This document shows, piece after piece, positions 1 to 14,864 of a DNA stretch of 64,000 bases. Location: NCBI RefSeq assembly GCF_028389875.1, contig NC_084666.1, positions 63,434,422 to 63,498,421 of the forward strand, written 5' to 3'. How positions within the stretch are numbered: the first letter of the stretch is position 1; every line of letters starts with the position of its first letter. The DNA comes from Rhea pennata. Lineage: Eukaryota > Chordata > Aves > Rheiformes > Rheidae. A program made the position numbers and the translations under genes. The notes under the pieces were generated by a model. The model searched no databases. It was not told the origin of the DNA and was given only the letters and a program-made list of their open reading frames with translations.

Positions 1-3000
1 AACAGATATGAAAAGACAGGGTCCAACCCATGGTTTTAAACGCAAAGAATTGCCTCTGCTTAGACAGAAATTAGTCTTTGAAACAGGCACCCACACTGAA
101 ATGTCACTCTTCTTTTTCCCTAGGCCACAACACAAAGCGCTGAACCCCCTCCAATCACACTGAAATCATGTATTCATGGTCGAGCCATCTCCTCAGAGCA
201 ACATGCTTCCCCACTAGGATCAATAAATGGCCTCATGCTTTTGGCTGAGAGGCAAGTTCTTACTGCAGCAAATTCATCACAAAACTATTAATCTTCCATT
301 TGATGTTTATTCACTTGGCTTCTGCCTCATATACCATACTGCCAACATCGGTGACTTCAGCCATTTATTCTCGCCAGATGCACTTCTGTGTCAATTAATG
401 TTATTTAAGTTATGGTTGATGTAATACTTTCATTCCAAACCAAAACTGTTATCAAAAAAATTCAAAACATTAATTGCAGAGACAAAGTCTCTCAATTCTG
501 ATACAGATATCTGAATTTGGGGAGTCTGACTCAAGTTCAGTTAACTAATATATAACAGTAAACACAAGAAGAATTAGATACTTCATGATTTTGTCAAAAA
601 ATGTTCAGATTTTAAAAACCAGCCGGTTAATTTCTAAATCACGACTTTTTTGTTTCAAATATAGCCATGGAAAGTAGGTAAATGCAGAGGTAAGAGACAT
701 CAGACTTAACTCCATCCCTCCCACATGTCTGTATTGCAAGATCACAGCACATTTACATTACTATAAAAATGCTGCGTGTGCATGAAATACAAAGGGGTGG
801 ATTTAAGGCAGAACTGCACAGGTTTCACTAAACACACAAACATGAGAAGTAATGCTTCTTTGATGTTCTATTTTTAATCTTTTTTTATGTAGTATTATAA
901 GATATCACTATAATGCATACGTAAAAAGAGGAAACAAGAAAATAATTTTCTCCTTTTAATCTGGAGATGGAGAATAAGTAGAAGCCCACAAGAACTGCAG
1001 CTTAAATGTTGCAAGGCACCAGTGTCCTTTCTCTAGCTGCTGCCTAATCATACATTACCAAAAGGGAAAAATCTTTAATTAAAAAGAACTAGAATACTGA
1101 GATTTCAGTTTCTATCAATTACAAAGAGTAAGATTTTCCCAGAATCATGAGAACAAAAAGATACTTAGACATTAAGAGTCTCATTGCCACTAAAAACACA
1201 CACAAGCAGAGTCTCTGAAGAGCATATGAAGTTTTTGTTCCACCTAAACACTAATTAGAAAAGCAGTTCTAGAAACAGGGAGTTACACATTTTCCTGTAG
1301 TCTTTCGTAAGATGTTTTATTCACTTTTTCTGCTTATTTAACTGTACCTATGTACTATTGTAGCACAGGTTCATAAGGAAATAAGACTTCTGTAATGGAG
1401 TCATCTGTTCTCTTTACCTAATAGCTTCTGAACCTGCCAGCTAATTTCAACTCCTATTTAAGAGACCATAGAGGTCTCAAAGTTATTAAGTTCTTGCATG
1501 TTGGGTGGAAAACTGAAGGCTGTAGAGAAGGAAAAGATTGATCAGCTGCTGCGTACTAGCCAGCCAAGGAGCACAGCAGCTGGGGCGACGGCCGGCACCT
1601 CCCCTTCCCTGCCTGACTGGCAAATGCGGTGGACGAGGACAGTGGTGACTAGGAGAGTATGTGCCACAAGTCAGCAGAAAAACAGGCTCAGCAGCTCTAC
1701 TAGCCCTCTAATAATGACAGATTGTCCTCTAATCCCACCACGACAGGCCTCCTGATTACAAACACCAAGAAAGGCTGCTAGGGGATTTTTTAACTCTGCA
1801 TTAGTTTTGTGCACACCTCTTTTCAGACATTCTCAAATTTACATGGAATAGAGTATTTTTGCTAGGCAACACTCATATTTCCTGTTTTTTCAGAGCAACT
1901 CAGCTGAAAGCAAAAAAGGTATTTCAGAGAAAGAGGGATAACTAACAACCTCTCTCCTATTCATTTAAATTCAATAATGGAAATCCCATTTCCTCACATT
2001 CCATTGAGTGACTCAATGTGTTTATAGGTTTAACAAAACATTTGGCAAAAGTTAATGGATGGGGGAGGGAAAGTAGTTGGTGTGGCTGTAAAACAGCACA
2101 AGCTTTCACAGCATGCTGTAGGCCTAAAACTACAAAATTCAAGCATATTAGCTGCAAAGCTGTTTTCAACAACGATGTCTGTATTTTCTGTACTGTTTAA
2201 TTCTGTCACAGCAGAGTTTGGCAGAACAGACACGACTGGCATCACCACACCAAGCTACCAAGCTATGGCACTACAGACTCTTTCTCCCCACAACTCCTTA
2301 CGTATCTTAATCTTGCATCCTGTACCAGTGCCGCCATTCGTGTAGCATGACCATTTCCCTTCCTCTCAACTTACAGAGATCATCTTTACATAGTCCTCAA
2401 GATGTCATTTATATTTTGCTATTATTATCTTAATTTTACAGTTATTTGGCACAGCCTGCATTTCTCCCAAGAGTGTTCGAGACATCAAATACAAAATGCA
2501 AATGAAGGGGGTTTTGCTCCCTCCCTCTCCCCCAAATACTTGACTAGTCAGTATTTGACTATTAAGAGCAATTCAGAATAGGCAGATCCTCTACAAGGAC
2601 AAACATTTCTGCTTGATTTTTACATAGCAGGCTTCAAGGAATCTTTATTGGGAGCACTGCTCTAAGTCTCTGACGCTCCTATAACTCATCGAACTAGCTT
2701 TAGGTGCTCACTAATCTATTGAACACGACAGCTTCATGATCAGTTTAAGGAGACATGAAGTGCAGATGATGTCAAAATGGTTTTCCCCAGCTTCATCACT
2801 ACCCAACTACAAAGCAAACCAAGTAGCAAGTCAACAGACCTCTCAATGGAGAAATGGTCCGCATCGTAAAAGGAGAGTCACAAAAACCGTTGGGTTTTGC
2901 TGCAATGATAATTCTGTTCTGTTTGAAATACATTAAAAGCATTGACTTTTGTCACAAACACTGAGGTGCAGGGCAACGTTCAGACATAATCAGTTTTTAA

Positions 3001-6000
3001 ACAGAGCTCTGGCACAGCAGTTCAGCCAAGGAGGGACTAAGGTGCCTAAAGCCACACATACTGCAAGAACATCAGGACATTGCAAGGAAGGCAGCAGCCA
3101 GCCACCATTCATATGGAGCTTGTACTCCAGGCTCTGCTTTAGCTTTCTCAGCCCCAAAATCTTTCTCTGCCAATGGAATTATACGTACCCTGTAAAAGAT
3201 ACTCCCAATGAAAACAACCTTGTGTAGGTCACCAGCTGATTAGATACCAGTTCCCACAGAACCACTCAAGTCAAATAACAAAATGGCCAAAAATCAGGAT
3301 TTACAGGCACAGATTTAGAAGGCCAGGATACATTAATACAGAACCTTCAGTATCCCCAAAACACTAAAGCTGATTGTGCCTCTCAGCATACCACAGGGAA
3401 CTCCTTCTGCGTCCTCCTTTCTCCCCTGGCACTTGTGCTTCATCATAAAAGCTGAGCTTTCTCCCTACAATCTCTGTCATTTGCTTCTCTAAACCTTACA
3501 GTTTTCATTTGAAACTACAGAGAAGAACAGCAGGGAAAGAGCAGGCAAGGGAAATTAACCCTACTGCAGTATGATGAGAAAAGCCATCAGCAGGTGGTTT
3601 TGAGGTAGATGCGCAGCTGCAGAGAAAGATACAAGCTGCTCTTCCTTCCTGAACAAAAGGGCGACAGTCTGTCTACAACTTTGGCATGTTTCCGTAATTA
3701 TCCTCCTTTTTAGTCTGCATTTTCTATCACAATATTGCCTCACATGGATCACAGATTAGACCATTTCCACATCCCATTCCTACTTTCTTAAGAAAATGAA
3801 AGGAAGACCTTCCTTCAAATGCCTCACTTGAGCAGCACAGAACAACAGTATCATTTCCTTTAATTTCCTGAGTCTGAAAAAACAACCCATGTTCAAAAAT
3901 TCAAGAGGAAAACAGCCGACCTCAGTGGCTGAGTTTCTACTTTTGGATACTTAACTCACTTTACTGTCAATAGGACAGTTTCTTTGTGAAAACTTCAAAA
4001 TAAATTCCCTTCAGCCACTTTCCTGCAGATGATGCAGTTAGACAGTTAAGTTGTACAATTTCATTCATAACTGTGTATTTTTACAATCACAGTAATAAGT
4101 CATTTGTTTACATATTTCCTATTTCTTTCTTTGAAAGGAAGAATAATCAAGATTCCACTAAAACCACTAATCAGGTAACAACTTTTGGCATTATAAAATC
4201 CTAAAACATACAAATGAGAAACAGTTTTTATTAATGCTTTTATCTGAAACGACACAAAAAGCAAACAATGCTGAAGTTTCCGAAGCTGAACACTTAAGTC
4301 TGGAAGCTGCAACACCATTTCTTTGATAGCTATTTCTTTATCATTATAATGCAGGTTGTTTGATAGCGTCACTGACTTCAAATCTGTGAATGTTCTACTG
4401 ATGATAAAAACAGGAACAACTACCAACAATATCCACCAGCTTTTAGTACGAAGATTCAGCTGAGCTCCAATAAACAGTAACACACGTGCATATGAGTCAG
4501 AGGGCTAAAAATATAGATTTTTATTCCACTGTGTAATTCACTGGCATTAAAAAAATATATATTTGTAACTACCTGCTTAAATTAACAATGTGTTTCATAA
4601 TTTCATCTTTTCAAGAGACAGCTGCATTTAAACAATACCAGCTCAAGTTTAGGAAGGAACAAGAGTTGTCTGAAAATTAACGTGGCAAGGACAATAGAAG
4701 TTTCTGAACTGCTGGATTCCTAGGTCTCCCCGGAACGCAGCCTCTTTATGCCACACCGCTAGCTATTCTCTATGTTACCGTTTAGTGCCCATCATAAAAA
4801 AATCACCTTCCTGCTTCACTATAGCTGCCATCAGAGAAGCAGCTCTCCTGACACATGACTGCACTTTCAGGCCACGACACTCAGGAGGTGACTGCTACCA
4901 GACAAGAAAGATGCCTTGAGACAGCCTTTTACTTCAATGTCCTGACCCTATGTGGCGATTACAGCTAGCATCCTAAAAAATGAAACAGAATGATCACCTG
5001 GCATTTCAGTTCTTTCAGCCTTTCATTTAGAGCTGTTCAGCTCTCAGGTAAAGGCACTAAAGAGCACCTTGTTTCTGTAAGAACACGAAGGGCATTCCCA
5101 AACCCAAGGTGCGGGAAGTATTCCTGTTCCCTCATTTCAAGCTTTGCTGAAGAGCCCTATTCACTTCCTACGAAAATGCCCAGAATGGCACACTGAATGC
5201 CTATCAGACTGCAAACCTCTTCTCAGCTTTTATATTTATGTAACTTATTTCCATGAGTTATCTCACAGAACTCAAAATACAGTTCTCCGCTAGTAGTGGT
5301 TTGTCATTTGTTACATGTCTCCTCCTTGAGGAAGGAAAATACAAGTTTGTTTTATACGAGGGTGTTTAAGTGGGTTTTATGAACTATGGCAGTTTGATGC
5401 CTTTGTAAAACTGTAATCCTGCTTTGTCTAACAACTACCATTGCAATGACTATATTAAAGATATTCACCATCTGGGTCAAGATCCTTTTCCGCAGCCTTC
5501 AGCTATTTTGCTAAGAATGGAAAATATCTTCAAAATGAAGTAAGAAGTCCCGCAAAAAGAAGCTGTAGAGTAGCCAACTCTCCTTTGAAAGAGTTACATG
5601 CACTCCGGTTCATTTAAGATGCATTTACGTCAAGCTTGCACACTTCAGCGACTGTAAGTAGTAGTGCAATGGCTGCAGAAACCACAGTTGTTAAGTTCTC
5701 AAAGGCAACTCTCAAGGGAAGAGGGGGAAAGATCTAAGAGTCCTTGGCGAAGAAAGAACATGCAGAGGAGCTTTTATGTCAGATTGAAAGGTAGGTTTGA
5801 CAAAGTCTCTCTTCCCTCATCCTGCTCACTGATGAGAACAGGCTGGGAAAACCATGAGGTCTATAAACCCATATTTGTCTGTAGGCACCTGAGATGGCAC
5901 AGTCAACCCTTGCGTTGTCTGTCCTTCACATTATATTCAATTAACTCAGATAGTAATCAGTTACAGAACAGAAACAGACTCTATACATAGAAGATCTAAT

Positions 6001-6428
6001 CACCTTGCCAGATAGGTGCATCTTTAGATACTCTTTACATTGTCTCTCAACATGTACACCATTATTTCACTGGGACAAAGACGAATTTATAGTTATTTCT
6101 CTGTTTTATCAGATCACTGTTTTGTTCAGCATCAGTAAGACAGCAATGCCTGGAAAGAAATACATTGGCCATTTCACAAGACCTTCACTACATATTTTAC
6201 AAACGCAAAACAAAGAAGGTAGCAAGATCTCTGTAGTAAGAAGAAAATGTAAGCATGGTCTCTCTATTAAGAGACATTAAGTGCAAGGTACTGTCAGTTA
6301 AGGAGTTTGCTCCCCTACAGATACAGCAGGCACACTACACCACCTCTGCTCTTTCCCTTCCCCTTGACAGAAATTCTGGACTTTGCAATACTCACACTTT
6401 GCAACATCAATTCTACAGCTCAAGCATA

Positions 6429-6485
6429 AACTTTGTTAACTTGAATAACTTTGTTAACTTTCAATAACTTTCATAATTATTCAAT
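6429..6485. repeat. Three-unit AT-rich tandem repeat
   Basis: Units of 18, 19 and 20 bases lie head to tail at 6429-6446, 6447-6465 and 6466-6485. Each begins AACTTT and ends in GAAT or CAAT. The first two are nearly identical (AACTTTGTTAACTT) and the third is diverged. Confidence 0.8.
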
Positions 6486-6500
6486 AATCTCTCCTTTAAA

Positions 6501-6523
6501 AAAGAAGAAGAAGAAGAAGAAAG
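6501..6523. repeat. (AAG)n microsatellite
   Basis: About seven AAG units, immediately to the right of the AT-rich tandem repeat. Confidence 0.9.
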
Positions 6524-8520
6524 AATCAGACCTTAACTGTCCTTGCTCAAGGACTGGGACCCTTTGTAGCCCGAAAGACATTTGTTTCCCAGAACTGTCT
6601 CTCTTTTCATGGTTTACTACCCTGTGATATTGATGGCTGAAGAAAAACATGACTCAGAGAGTAGTCTGCCTCTAGTAAATATTTTACTATTAGAATGCCA
6701 ATATATGTCTTAGCTTGACTCTCCTTAACTGTACTTCAGCATCATGTTTTGATCTTCCCCTAAGGTTTGAAGCTGATAGTTACAACAGTACAATACAAAC
6801 GTACTCTCCTTCCCTCATTACTGAAGATGGATCCTGCTAACAGATTATGACAGCATTTTAATCCGAGATGAACTTCAGACACGCCTATCTGTTCAGATAG
6901 GGAATCACCTGAATGTTTGTTCTACACTTACTGTTTTATGAGCTTCAGCTTCACAAACCACAAAAACTTTCACTTTTCTGAACTAAAGCAGAGAGGGAAA
7001 ATAATTCTTCAAAATTATTCAGGGGAGACAGAGATCCGTTTCACAGCTATGGATCAACTGTTCTCCAACTGGGTACGGAACAGAATGGGGATGAGCAGAT
7101 ATGAAGAAGTCTGAGGCTAATTTCAGGTTCCACCAACCTCACAGGAAGGTCAGTAGCAAGCACAGATCAGCCCCAAATTATTGCACTTTTCTGAGGATCC
7201 CAAATGAGTCCTGGTCACAGTGTTCCAACAGGAGAGCGCCCACAGTTCCCTCACAGCGAGGATTACGGCATGTAGCCTCTCCTTCCTTGGGCCGGTTGGG
7301 GGAGGCAGAGGCTGAAGTTACAACTATTACTTCTCCCTCTTCCTTCATTCCTTCCTTCAGTCTTGAACCTCTAAAATTATAGTAGCCAATGTGTTAAGAT
7401 CTTCCTAGAAAAAATAGTCCAACTGAATCCTCTAAAGCTCTGCTCTTCCTGTCACCATTAAAATTGAAATGGGATTACAGTAGAAGATTACAAAAAAGAA
7501 CAGGATCCACCTAAAAAGCCTGCAGACTAGAGTACAGGATCCCAATCTGCAAACTAAATTGTTAAAAAATATCGTTTATTTACTTCAGTTAAATGCTACA
7601 AAAGTATCAAATCCAAAGGGCCAATCTGAAGTGTAGTTCTGGACACATCTGTGAGCGTAGGCAACATTAAAATTTCTTTTTCTCGTCCTTTCAATGCTAC
7701 TGCAAAGATCCAACAAAGGTGCTTTCATTCATATCCCTGATTTGCAGCATGAACCTCTAGTTATATTGTTTCAGAGAAGTAAATGTTTTAATGAGAATTT
7801 AGAACGTAACTTATTTCCACAGCTCCAGCTCAAATGTCTGTAGCACCGTCAGAAGAGTAATGTCAAGACTGCACTCTTAAACATACCCATCACATTCACA
7901 GCAAGCAGGAGAGGCCACTGTTACACCAGCCGTTTGTATGCTGTATTACATTATGAACACGGGATTTGCTCTCCAAGCATTTTATAAGCACAAGTTAAAT
8001 TTACTTCAGCATTATTAACAAAACAGGGAGCTATGCTGTGTTTGGCAGTGGGCAAGAGAGAACAACTTCCAGTTTGGCTTCTGTCCTTTTCACAAGGCAG
8101 AGATCAGCATCCTACGGTGCTGGTGCAGTAAGAGGCAACACGGCCAACTCTGAACACCACGCAGGCAGGCTGGCCCAGCGCCAGGGTCCCACTATCTTCA
8201 CTCATTAGTTCCCGACTCCTGATTCCCACAGAGCCCTGACCCGAACAGAAATCAAAAGTCACTGCCTCACACGGAGGTAAGATATCGCCAATTAACCGCC
8301 TGGCAGCACGGTGTTTCTTTCAGAGACAGCATCTCTGCTTCCACCGAGTACCTACCAGCATGCTTAATCTCTGCCTTGGCAAAGTTAAAGACAGTTCAGC
8401 ACATCATTCCTGACAAGCTGCTGACCTTGATTTACAGCATCGCTGGATAGATGTGCTTAGTCTCTGGCTGGCTCACACTTTATTTAGTACTTGCCTCACT
8501 ATAATTAAGATCTTAGGCAT

Positions 8521-8523
<3 letters not shown>

Positions 8524-8554
<31 letters not shown>
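8524..8554. repeat. Poly(T) tract, 31 bases
   Basis: An uninterrupted run of T. It could be the tail of a minus-strand retrocopy whose body would lie to the right, but no AATAAA or recognisable body is visible there. Confidence 0.95.
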
Positions 8555-8557
<3 letters not shown>

Positions 8558-10296
8558 TTTTTATATGAACTCTGCTAAAGCACTGTCCATACTAGTAAGG
8601 TATTTGATATATCTATAAGCAGGAAGCCGCCTAAGGAAGACACAGACCACACATACCAGAGTCCTTTAGTTACTGCAGCACGCATAAGTTTTTAAAAACT
8701 TACTATTTTTATCATCTTTCTGACAACTATTACTCTAAAGCTGCTATTAGAGCAAGAAGCAAGAAAAATCAACCCAAATCATTAAATAAGAGAGCTTCTA
8801 AGTGGCAAAAAGTTTCAAACAGAAACAAACCTTTAGTCTCTATTTTCTATTCCACCCAGAGTGGAACAGGTACGGCATGGAGTCCACTGGCACCAAAGAA
8901 GAAACTTTGACCCTGTTTCAGTTTTGAAGAATCTCTGATCCCGTGCCAGAAAGTGGTTTACACAATCAGCTGAACTGAGTTGTTCTCATCTGACATTTTA
9001 AAATTATGTCAGCACTCACACAGACATAAGGAGCAGTCACGGTTCTAAAGGGCTGAGAGAGAAGAGCTTGACAGAACGGCTGCGTTAACCTGTGCTGGGC
9101 CACACCACTCCCTCCCGCCTCCCGACCCTCCAGCAATACATTTAGGGTAGGAAAGTGAAGTGTACATTACAATAAATATTCTTCACATGAACTGTTCCAG
9201 AATGGTACCAGTGAACAAAGATCTGTGCAAGCTCAGTCTCAAAGGGTGAAAGTAAGAAAGAGAGATAGATGAGTGTCTAAATTACAGTTTAAATGTAAGA
9301 ATTCAATTTTTTAAAAATACACAGATTTTTGTCAGAGAACCACATAAACAAAAACACATAATTCCAAAGGTACTGTCTTGAAATATTAATGATAGAGATA
9401 TTAGTTTGGTTCCACTGTTATCCTTTTTTAAAGGATACTTGTTTTAATGCTTGCAAATCTACCACACCAGAATGGCTCTGAAGTGTCTAACGGGGGGCAT
9501 CTACTAAACCTTTCCAACTCACTGTCAAAGCTACCAACTGCAACACTGAAAATGATCGACCAACAGCAAAATGTAGTTGCAGTTGTACAGTGAAAGTTCA
9601 GACTTCACTGTATATTTATCAGAGTACCACTCCTCATATTCTTTCATATTTCTTTAACTTTTAAATACCCTACCCTTCTCAAAGTAAGCACGCAAACACA
9701 TTAATATTTTGACAGTACGCTGTTTGAAGTATTTGAAGCTTGGAACTTCCAAAGCAAACAGAAAATAGCTGACTAGGAACTTCTGTAAGTAAAACTCAAA
9801 AAAATGTGGTTACAAATATTATGTCTCCTGTTTACTGGAATTTCAAAGTGTTCATGACAAAAGATTATACCACTTCTGCAGATAGAGAGGCTCATAGTGT
9901 AGTGATACCAGCAAAGCTTCTCAGTAGAGAAGCACTTGATATTGGCAAAACAGCTATATAATTACACTGATTTTTTTCTTCAAAGATCTTAAACTAGGAT
10001 TAACAACCGTTCCCTGAACTGGATCAACTCTAGGACTTCAGTTGGAATATCCATGCTGGCTACCAATTTAAAAGGGCAGAATTTCTGCTGCGGATAGACC
10101 TCTATTCACAAAGTAGTCTTTAGCTGATTATTTTTTACTTAAATTGAGGAGAACTTTTAAATTCTACTAGCAAAATCTGCTCTAACAGAGTACGCATTAA
10201 GTCATGCTAGTACAGATGTAACTATGACACCTTTCTTAGGTAGGCAAAGCCAAACTTTACAAATGAAGGTCTTTTTAGCTTTTGAATGAGATCTTA

Positions 10297-10321
10297 CCCC
10301 CCCCCCCCCCAAAAAAAAAAA
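10297..10321. repeat. C14-A11 homopolymer junction
   Basis: Fourteen C followed directly by eleven A. A similar but shorter C run followed by A lies at 43790. Confidence 0.9.
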
Positions 10322-13300
10322 CACTTCCACATAAAATTTCTGAACCTCTTACTATCAAGGCAATAATCAGAATTTCTTCATTTGGGAAATCAGTTTGATA
10401 TCAGAACTCTTTTCTTTCTGAAACAACTTCTTGCACACTCAGTCAAGTCAATCTTCTTTAACTTAGGCCAATATATTTGACCAAGTTAAAAACAACCAAT
10501 CACTCCAACGAAACATATCCATTAGCTACTCACAGACATGCACAATTACCAACTCTTGTGACGTATTCTTTTCAGATCTCATATGATTACTTGTCTATAG
10601 CATAAGGTTCTGTTTTCAGAAAAGAACATATTATCCTCTTGACTATGAAAAAGGAGCCTGAGAAAACACTTCCAAAATCCGCCTTGAAGGCTCAAATAAA
10701 AATGGAAGGCAAACAGAGAATCACTGTTTTTTGTTTCAAAAATAAGCACCTAATGATATTGAGAAATTATTATATAAAAAACCCCACCAAAATACATATA
10801 CATACAAAAAAAATCAAAAGGACTGTTTGCTATTAAGTGATCCAGCATGGATATTGAGAGTGCTGTGCAGAGCTAGCAATACAGAGCGAAAAAGTTGTCT
10901 CCGCCCTATTACCTACTTCAGGTAAGAGAAGGTATTTGGCTTAATTTACCCATGAATTTGACATTTGGACAGTAAGGACTATCCTGAAGCAAGAGTTGAA
11001 ACAAGCTCTGGCATGCCACTGCTCCTTTCCCGAGCCCAGGAGAAGGTGCATGCTACAAGGGCTTTGTGGCCAAGCTGCAACAACACACACTACAGCTACA
11101 TGCTGCTTCCAGGATGCAAGCTATTTTTTTCCATATGCACAGTGCTTTTTCAGCACAGCAGCCCACTCTGTGCTAGCCGCAGTGAAAAGCATAATCATGC
11201 TCACAGATCCTATCTGCATCCAATGTGAATTGCAGATACCCAGGAATAGCAACTTGCCAGCCTTCCTACGGAAATGAGGAAAACGGGATCAATCATGGTC
11301 TCAGACTATCTGTTGCTTGTTGTGAGGAAGCAAGATCACTGAAGTCATGCAATGCTCTCCACAAATACACTGTAAAAGAACCCCCTTCTTGCACTGTAAA
11401 ACTTGCATCTTCTTGAGAAAACAGCACTTTGGAGAATCTGCAGTAGCTTATAACAAGCATCTTTATGACTCAAGAGAGTTGTTTCTAGAGTGCAAAATAG
11501 TGTCTGAATTTTTCAAAGATGGCTTATTAAAATTCTAGCAAATTAGAAAAAAAGTATCTTCATTTTTAATAAGTGAGCAATAGATTCATAATCATGTTCA
11601 TAACGTAAATTCCCTGGAAGAAAATATGTGGGAGAACAGTCACAATCTCTTCAACACCAACACATTTTGCTGCAATACGCTTTCTCAGAGTGCCAGTTCC
11701 AAGAGTGAGGACTGAATACAGATTAACAAACGTACTGAGAAACTTCTCAGTTGTTTTGTGGGTACACAGAGATCAGTCCTGTAGCTCATTCCCCCTGTAT
11801 TTTTAGCTCACTTTCACTGTATGAGAATAATACCGACTCAAGTTCAGTAACAAAATCTACCTTCTTCCATACTTACTTTCTGCTACAGAAGGCTCTGAAG
11901 CAACTTGCAATCTGCTCCAGTTTAAACAGTCACCAATCAACATGACCAAACAATAACTTAACTAAAAGTATAGCCTGAATGGTTCTGCATTTATGAGTGG
12001 ATATCATACTTGGAGGTATGTACTCTGTGGTACCGCAATCAAGCACAGTTCAGTGCAGCAAAGTGGCAAGAATGCAAACAAACTGCTCACTAAATACTGA
12101 TAGTTTGGGCTAAACACATATAAATTCTGTTCTTTTACCACTGTTTTTGAACATACATTACTGTTCAACATTCCCCCCTACCCCTTCCAATGTATCAGGT
12201 GCTATGAGGGTTCAATTGTATTTTCTTATGCTCACTCATCAGATTTTTCTGTTTTCATCAGAGGGACTGGAACAGAACATGAAAACAGGGAACAGAAACA
12301 AACCACAAGATCCTCCAACTTTCCACATCCTGTGTGACTGTATCTGTCATCTGTCAAAGCAGAAAATAATATTACTTTACAACAGCCATATTGCTTTATT
12401 GAGGGTTTTTTTTAGCTGATTGCTTACAGTCAGGCTTTCCAAAGCATGAAGAGCTCACAAAACTATCTCCCATGCAGTTCTTTCTTTGAACATTGTTTTA
12501 ACAACCTTTTAAAAAGATTAATCAGTCTGAGCCTTTCTGAGACAAGGCATCCTGAAGAGTAGATTCCTAAAAGACATAGCAGTCCAACTCCATTAGACTG
12601 GCAAACAGACTGAGCTCCTGAAGTAGCCTGAGAACTCTGCAAACTAAGTCACATCCCAGTGCAAGCTGTAAAGGCAGCACTGTGGCAGCGCGACCTACAC
12701 CGTCCTGCAGGGCTTCAGGCTGCACTGTACAGCGGTAGCTCAAGTGAAACAGGATGGCGCAGCAGCTAGTGACAGGCTGAGAGCCAAGGGCTGGGATAGG
12801 TGTGGTGCCACTGACGTTAATGAGACTGGAACACGTAGTGAATATTTTCGTCCAACTGACACACCCTACTGAACTTCTAACTGCAGCAAAGGAATCTCTC
12901 CAACATCAGCAACCAGCTAGTTTAAATATAAGGTGTGACCTTCCATCCCAATTTTGAGCTTGGCTTCAAGGAAATCAAGAAGCAGAGAAAACAGTTTCCC
13001 TGTCAACTTCAGGCTTGAGAATAGCTACTAGGTGATTACTTTTGCGATGGCTAATGCCAAAATATTTGTATGGCTGATAGAGTATTTCAAATCTGTGACA
13101 TAAAAATGTAATACTCTCACACACTTGCAGGCAAAACTAGTCTGTGCCATAGGAGTACATACTGACCTGTGATGAAGCACGTTGTAACTGGCTTCTCTTA
13201 GCAGATCCTGTTTGTCTGACAGCTATCAGAATGTGATCATGTGTTGTGTATTTTTCTCAAATCTCAAATTTCTCAAGTCACGGGATTACATGACAGGCTG

Positions 13301-14838
13301 ACCCACCATTAAAGAGTTTCATTTAAAAAAAGTATATCTGTATTAGAAAAATCATAAAGACCAACAGCGGGTTTTCAGCTTGAATTCTGGATGTTATGCA
13401 CAAACAAAATTATTAGCAGTACCTGAATAATCAACATCAGCATTTCTGTTTAAGCTGTTAATAACTTCTGACAGCATCTACCTTATTACATAACCTTGTG
13501 AATTACTTAACCCATTGCATTACAGTTATTAATAAACATAACTTGCACAAAAGCATATGATAAATGCACAGGAGCTAAAGCACCGGGAATCTAAATTGAA
13601 GGTTTATAAGATCTTCCTTTCCACCAATGCAAAATTATGTTTTGTATTTGAAGGCCAATGAGAATCTAGTTTTCATCAGCAGGCTCAAGGGGATCCCTAC
13701 AACCCTTTATTACCTACGTTCATGAGAAAAATAAATTCTGCCACTGTAGAAGGAAAGGTAACCAATAAGCACGGAAACAAGCTACAGCACATGCAGCTAA
13801 CCCACCAAAAAGGGCCAGGAAGAGTCAAAGACAGAAAAACATCCAGAGATTTTTCCCCCAACATGACTTAAATAAGGTCTTGTGCTGTTACAACCGTACA
13901 AAGCATGTTCTGCTGGTCTGAGACTCAAGGATTAACTTGATACCAAGATGTGACCAAATACTTTCCCCAGCTCCTTTTGGCAGGGAGAGAGAAAAGATCC
14001 TCCAATAGGAAAAGGTCTTCTGTAATCTCATGGTGTGTGTGTGGGGGGGAAACAGTGACACACGAGACGGAAAATCTGCAAAGGAAATGACCAAGCAGGC
14101 ACTGTTTGATTGTGCTTCTTAATTTTATGATTATGAAATGCTGAAGAATGACACTACTACGATGGTTTGGTCAGATTAAATCAGGGGCTGATCTACAGCA
14201 AAATATGCTCACTTTAAACTTCCACTCTCATAAAGAATAGTGTGGGGTCAGGGTTCCAAAGACCATCCCAGCTTAACATCTCAGCTCAGCTTTAGGGCCT
14301 GGGCTGTTTGCTCTCTCTAAATTTCCACCAGATTTCCAGTATGCTTACAGTAACAGGGCACTGCAAGATCAAGCCTGACATTCTACACCTTCAAACTGCA
14401 ATCTTTTAAGCACATTTAATTATTATAATCAGAAAGACTCAGAACACCGAGTATACACCTTTGTCTTCTGACTACAGCACCCAGACCCAAACACGAACCC
14501 TGGTTTCATTTCTTGCAGCATGTCAAACTTTCTTGCTTCAAATACAGAATGTTCTTGTCTAAAAATAATACAATAAAGAATAGTGGAGAGAGCTCTCACA
14601 ACAAACAGGTTAAAACAAGAAAAAAATGACAGAAATATCACTGCAGAAATGCAAGTGTCTGCACACTAAATAGCACTAGTTCCAACTTTGCAAAAAATAG
14701 CATTACCTGCCTTATAAGAAGCTGCCTTTGCTTGAAAGCCACTGTAGCTTACTGCAAAAATGCACCAGTCAGAAAGAACGCCAAGATAAAAGATACTGCT
14801 ATGATGCAAGTGTCTGGGAATACATTCTGGCAGGAATC

Positions 14839-14864
14839 TTTTTTTTTTTTTTTTTTTTTTTTTT
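14839..14864. repeat. Poly(T) tract, 26 bases
   Basis: An uninterrupted T run in the presumed MCUB intron, with no recognised element attached. Confidence 0.95.

Noticed and set aside
4100..4483. 127-codon minus-strand frame with a hydrophobic stretch, the longest open frame in the AT-rich left part
   Set aside because: At this base composition, about one frame of this length is expected by chance in a window of this size. It shows no family motif, does not resemble any part of the uniporter that MCUB should encode, and has AT-driven codon use.
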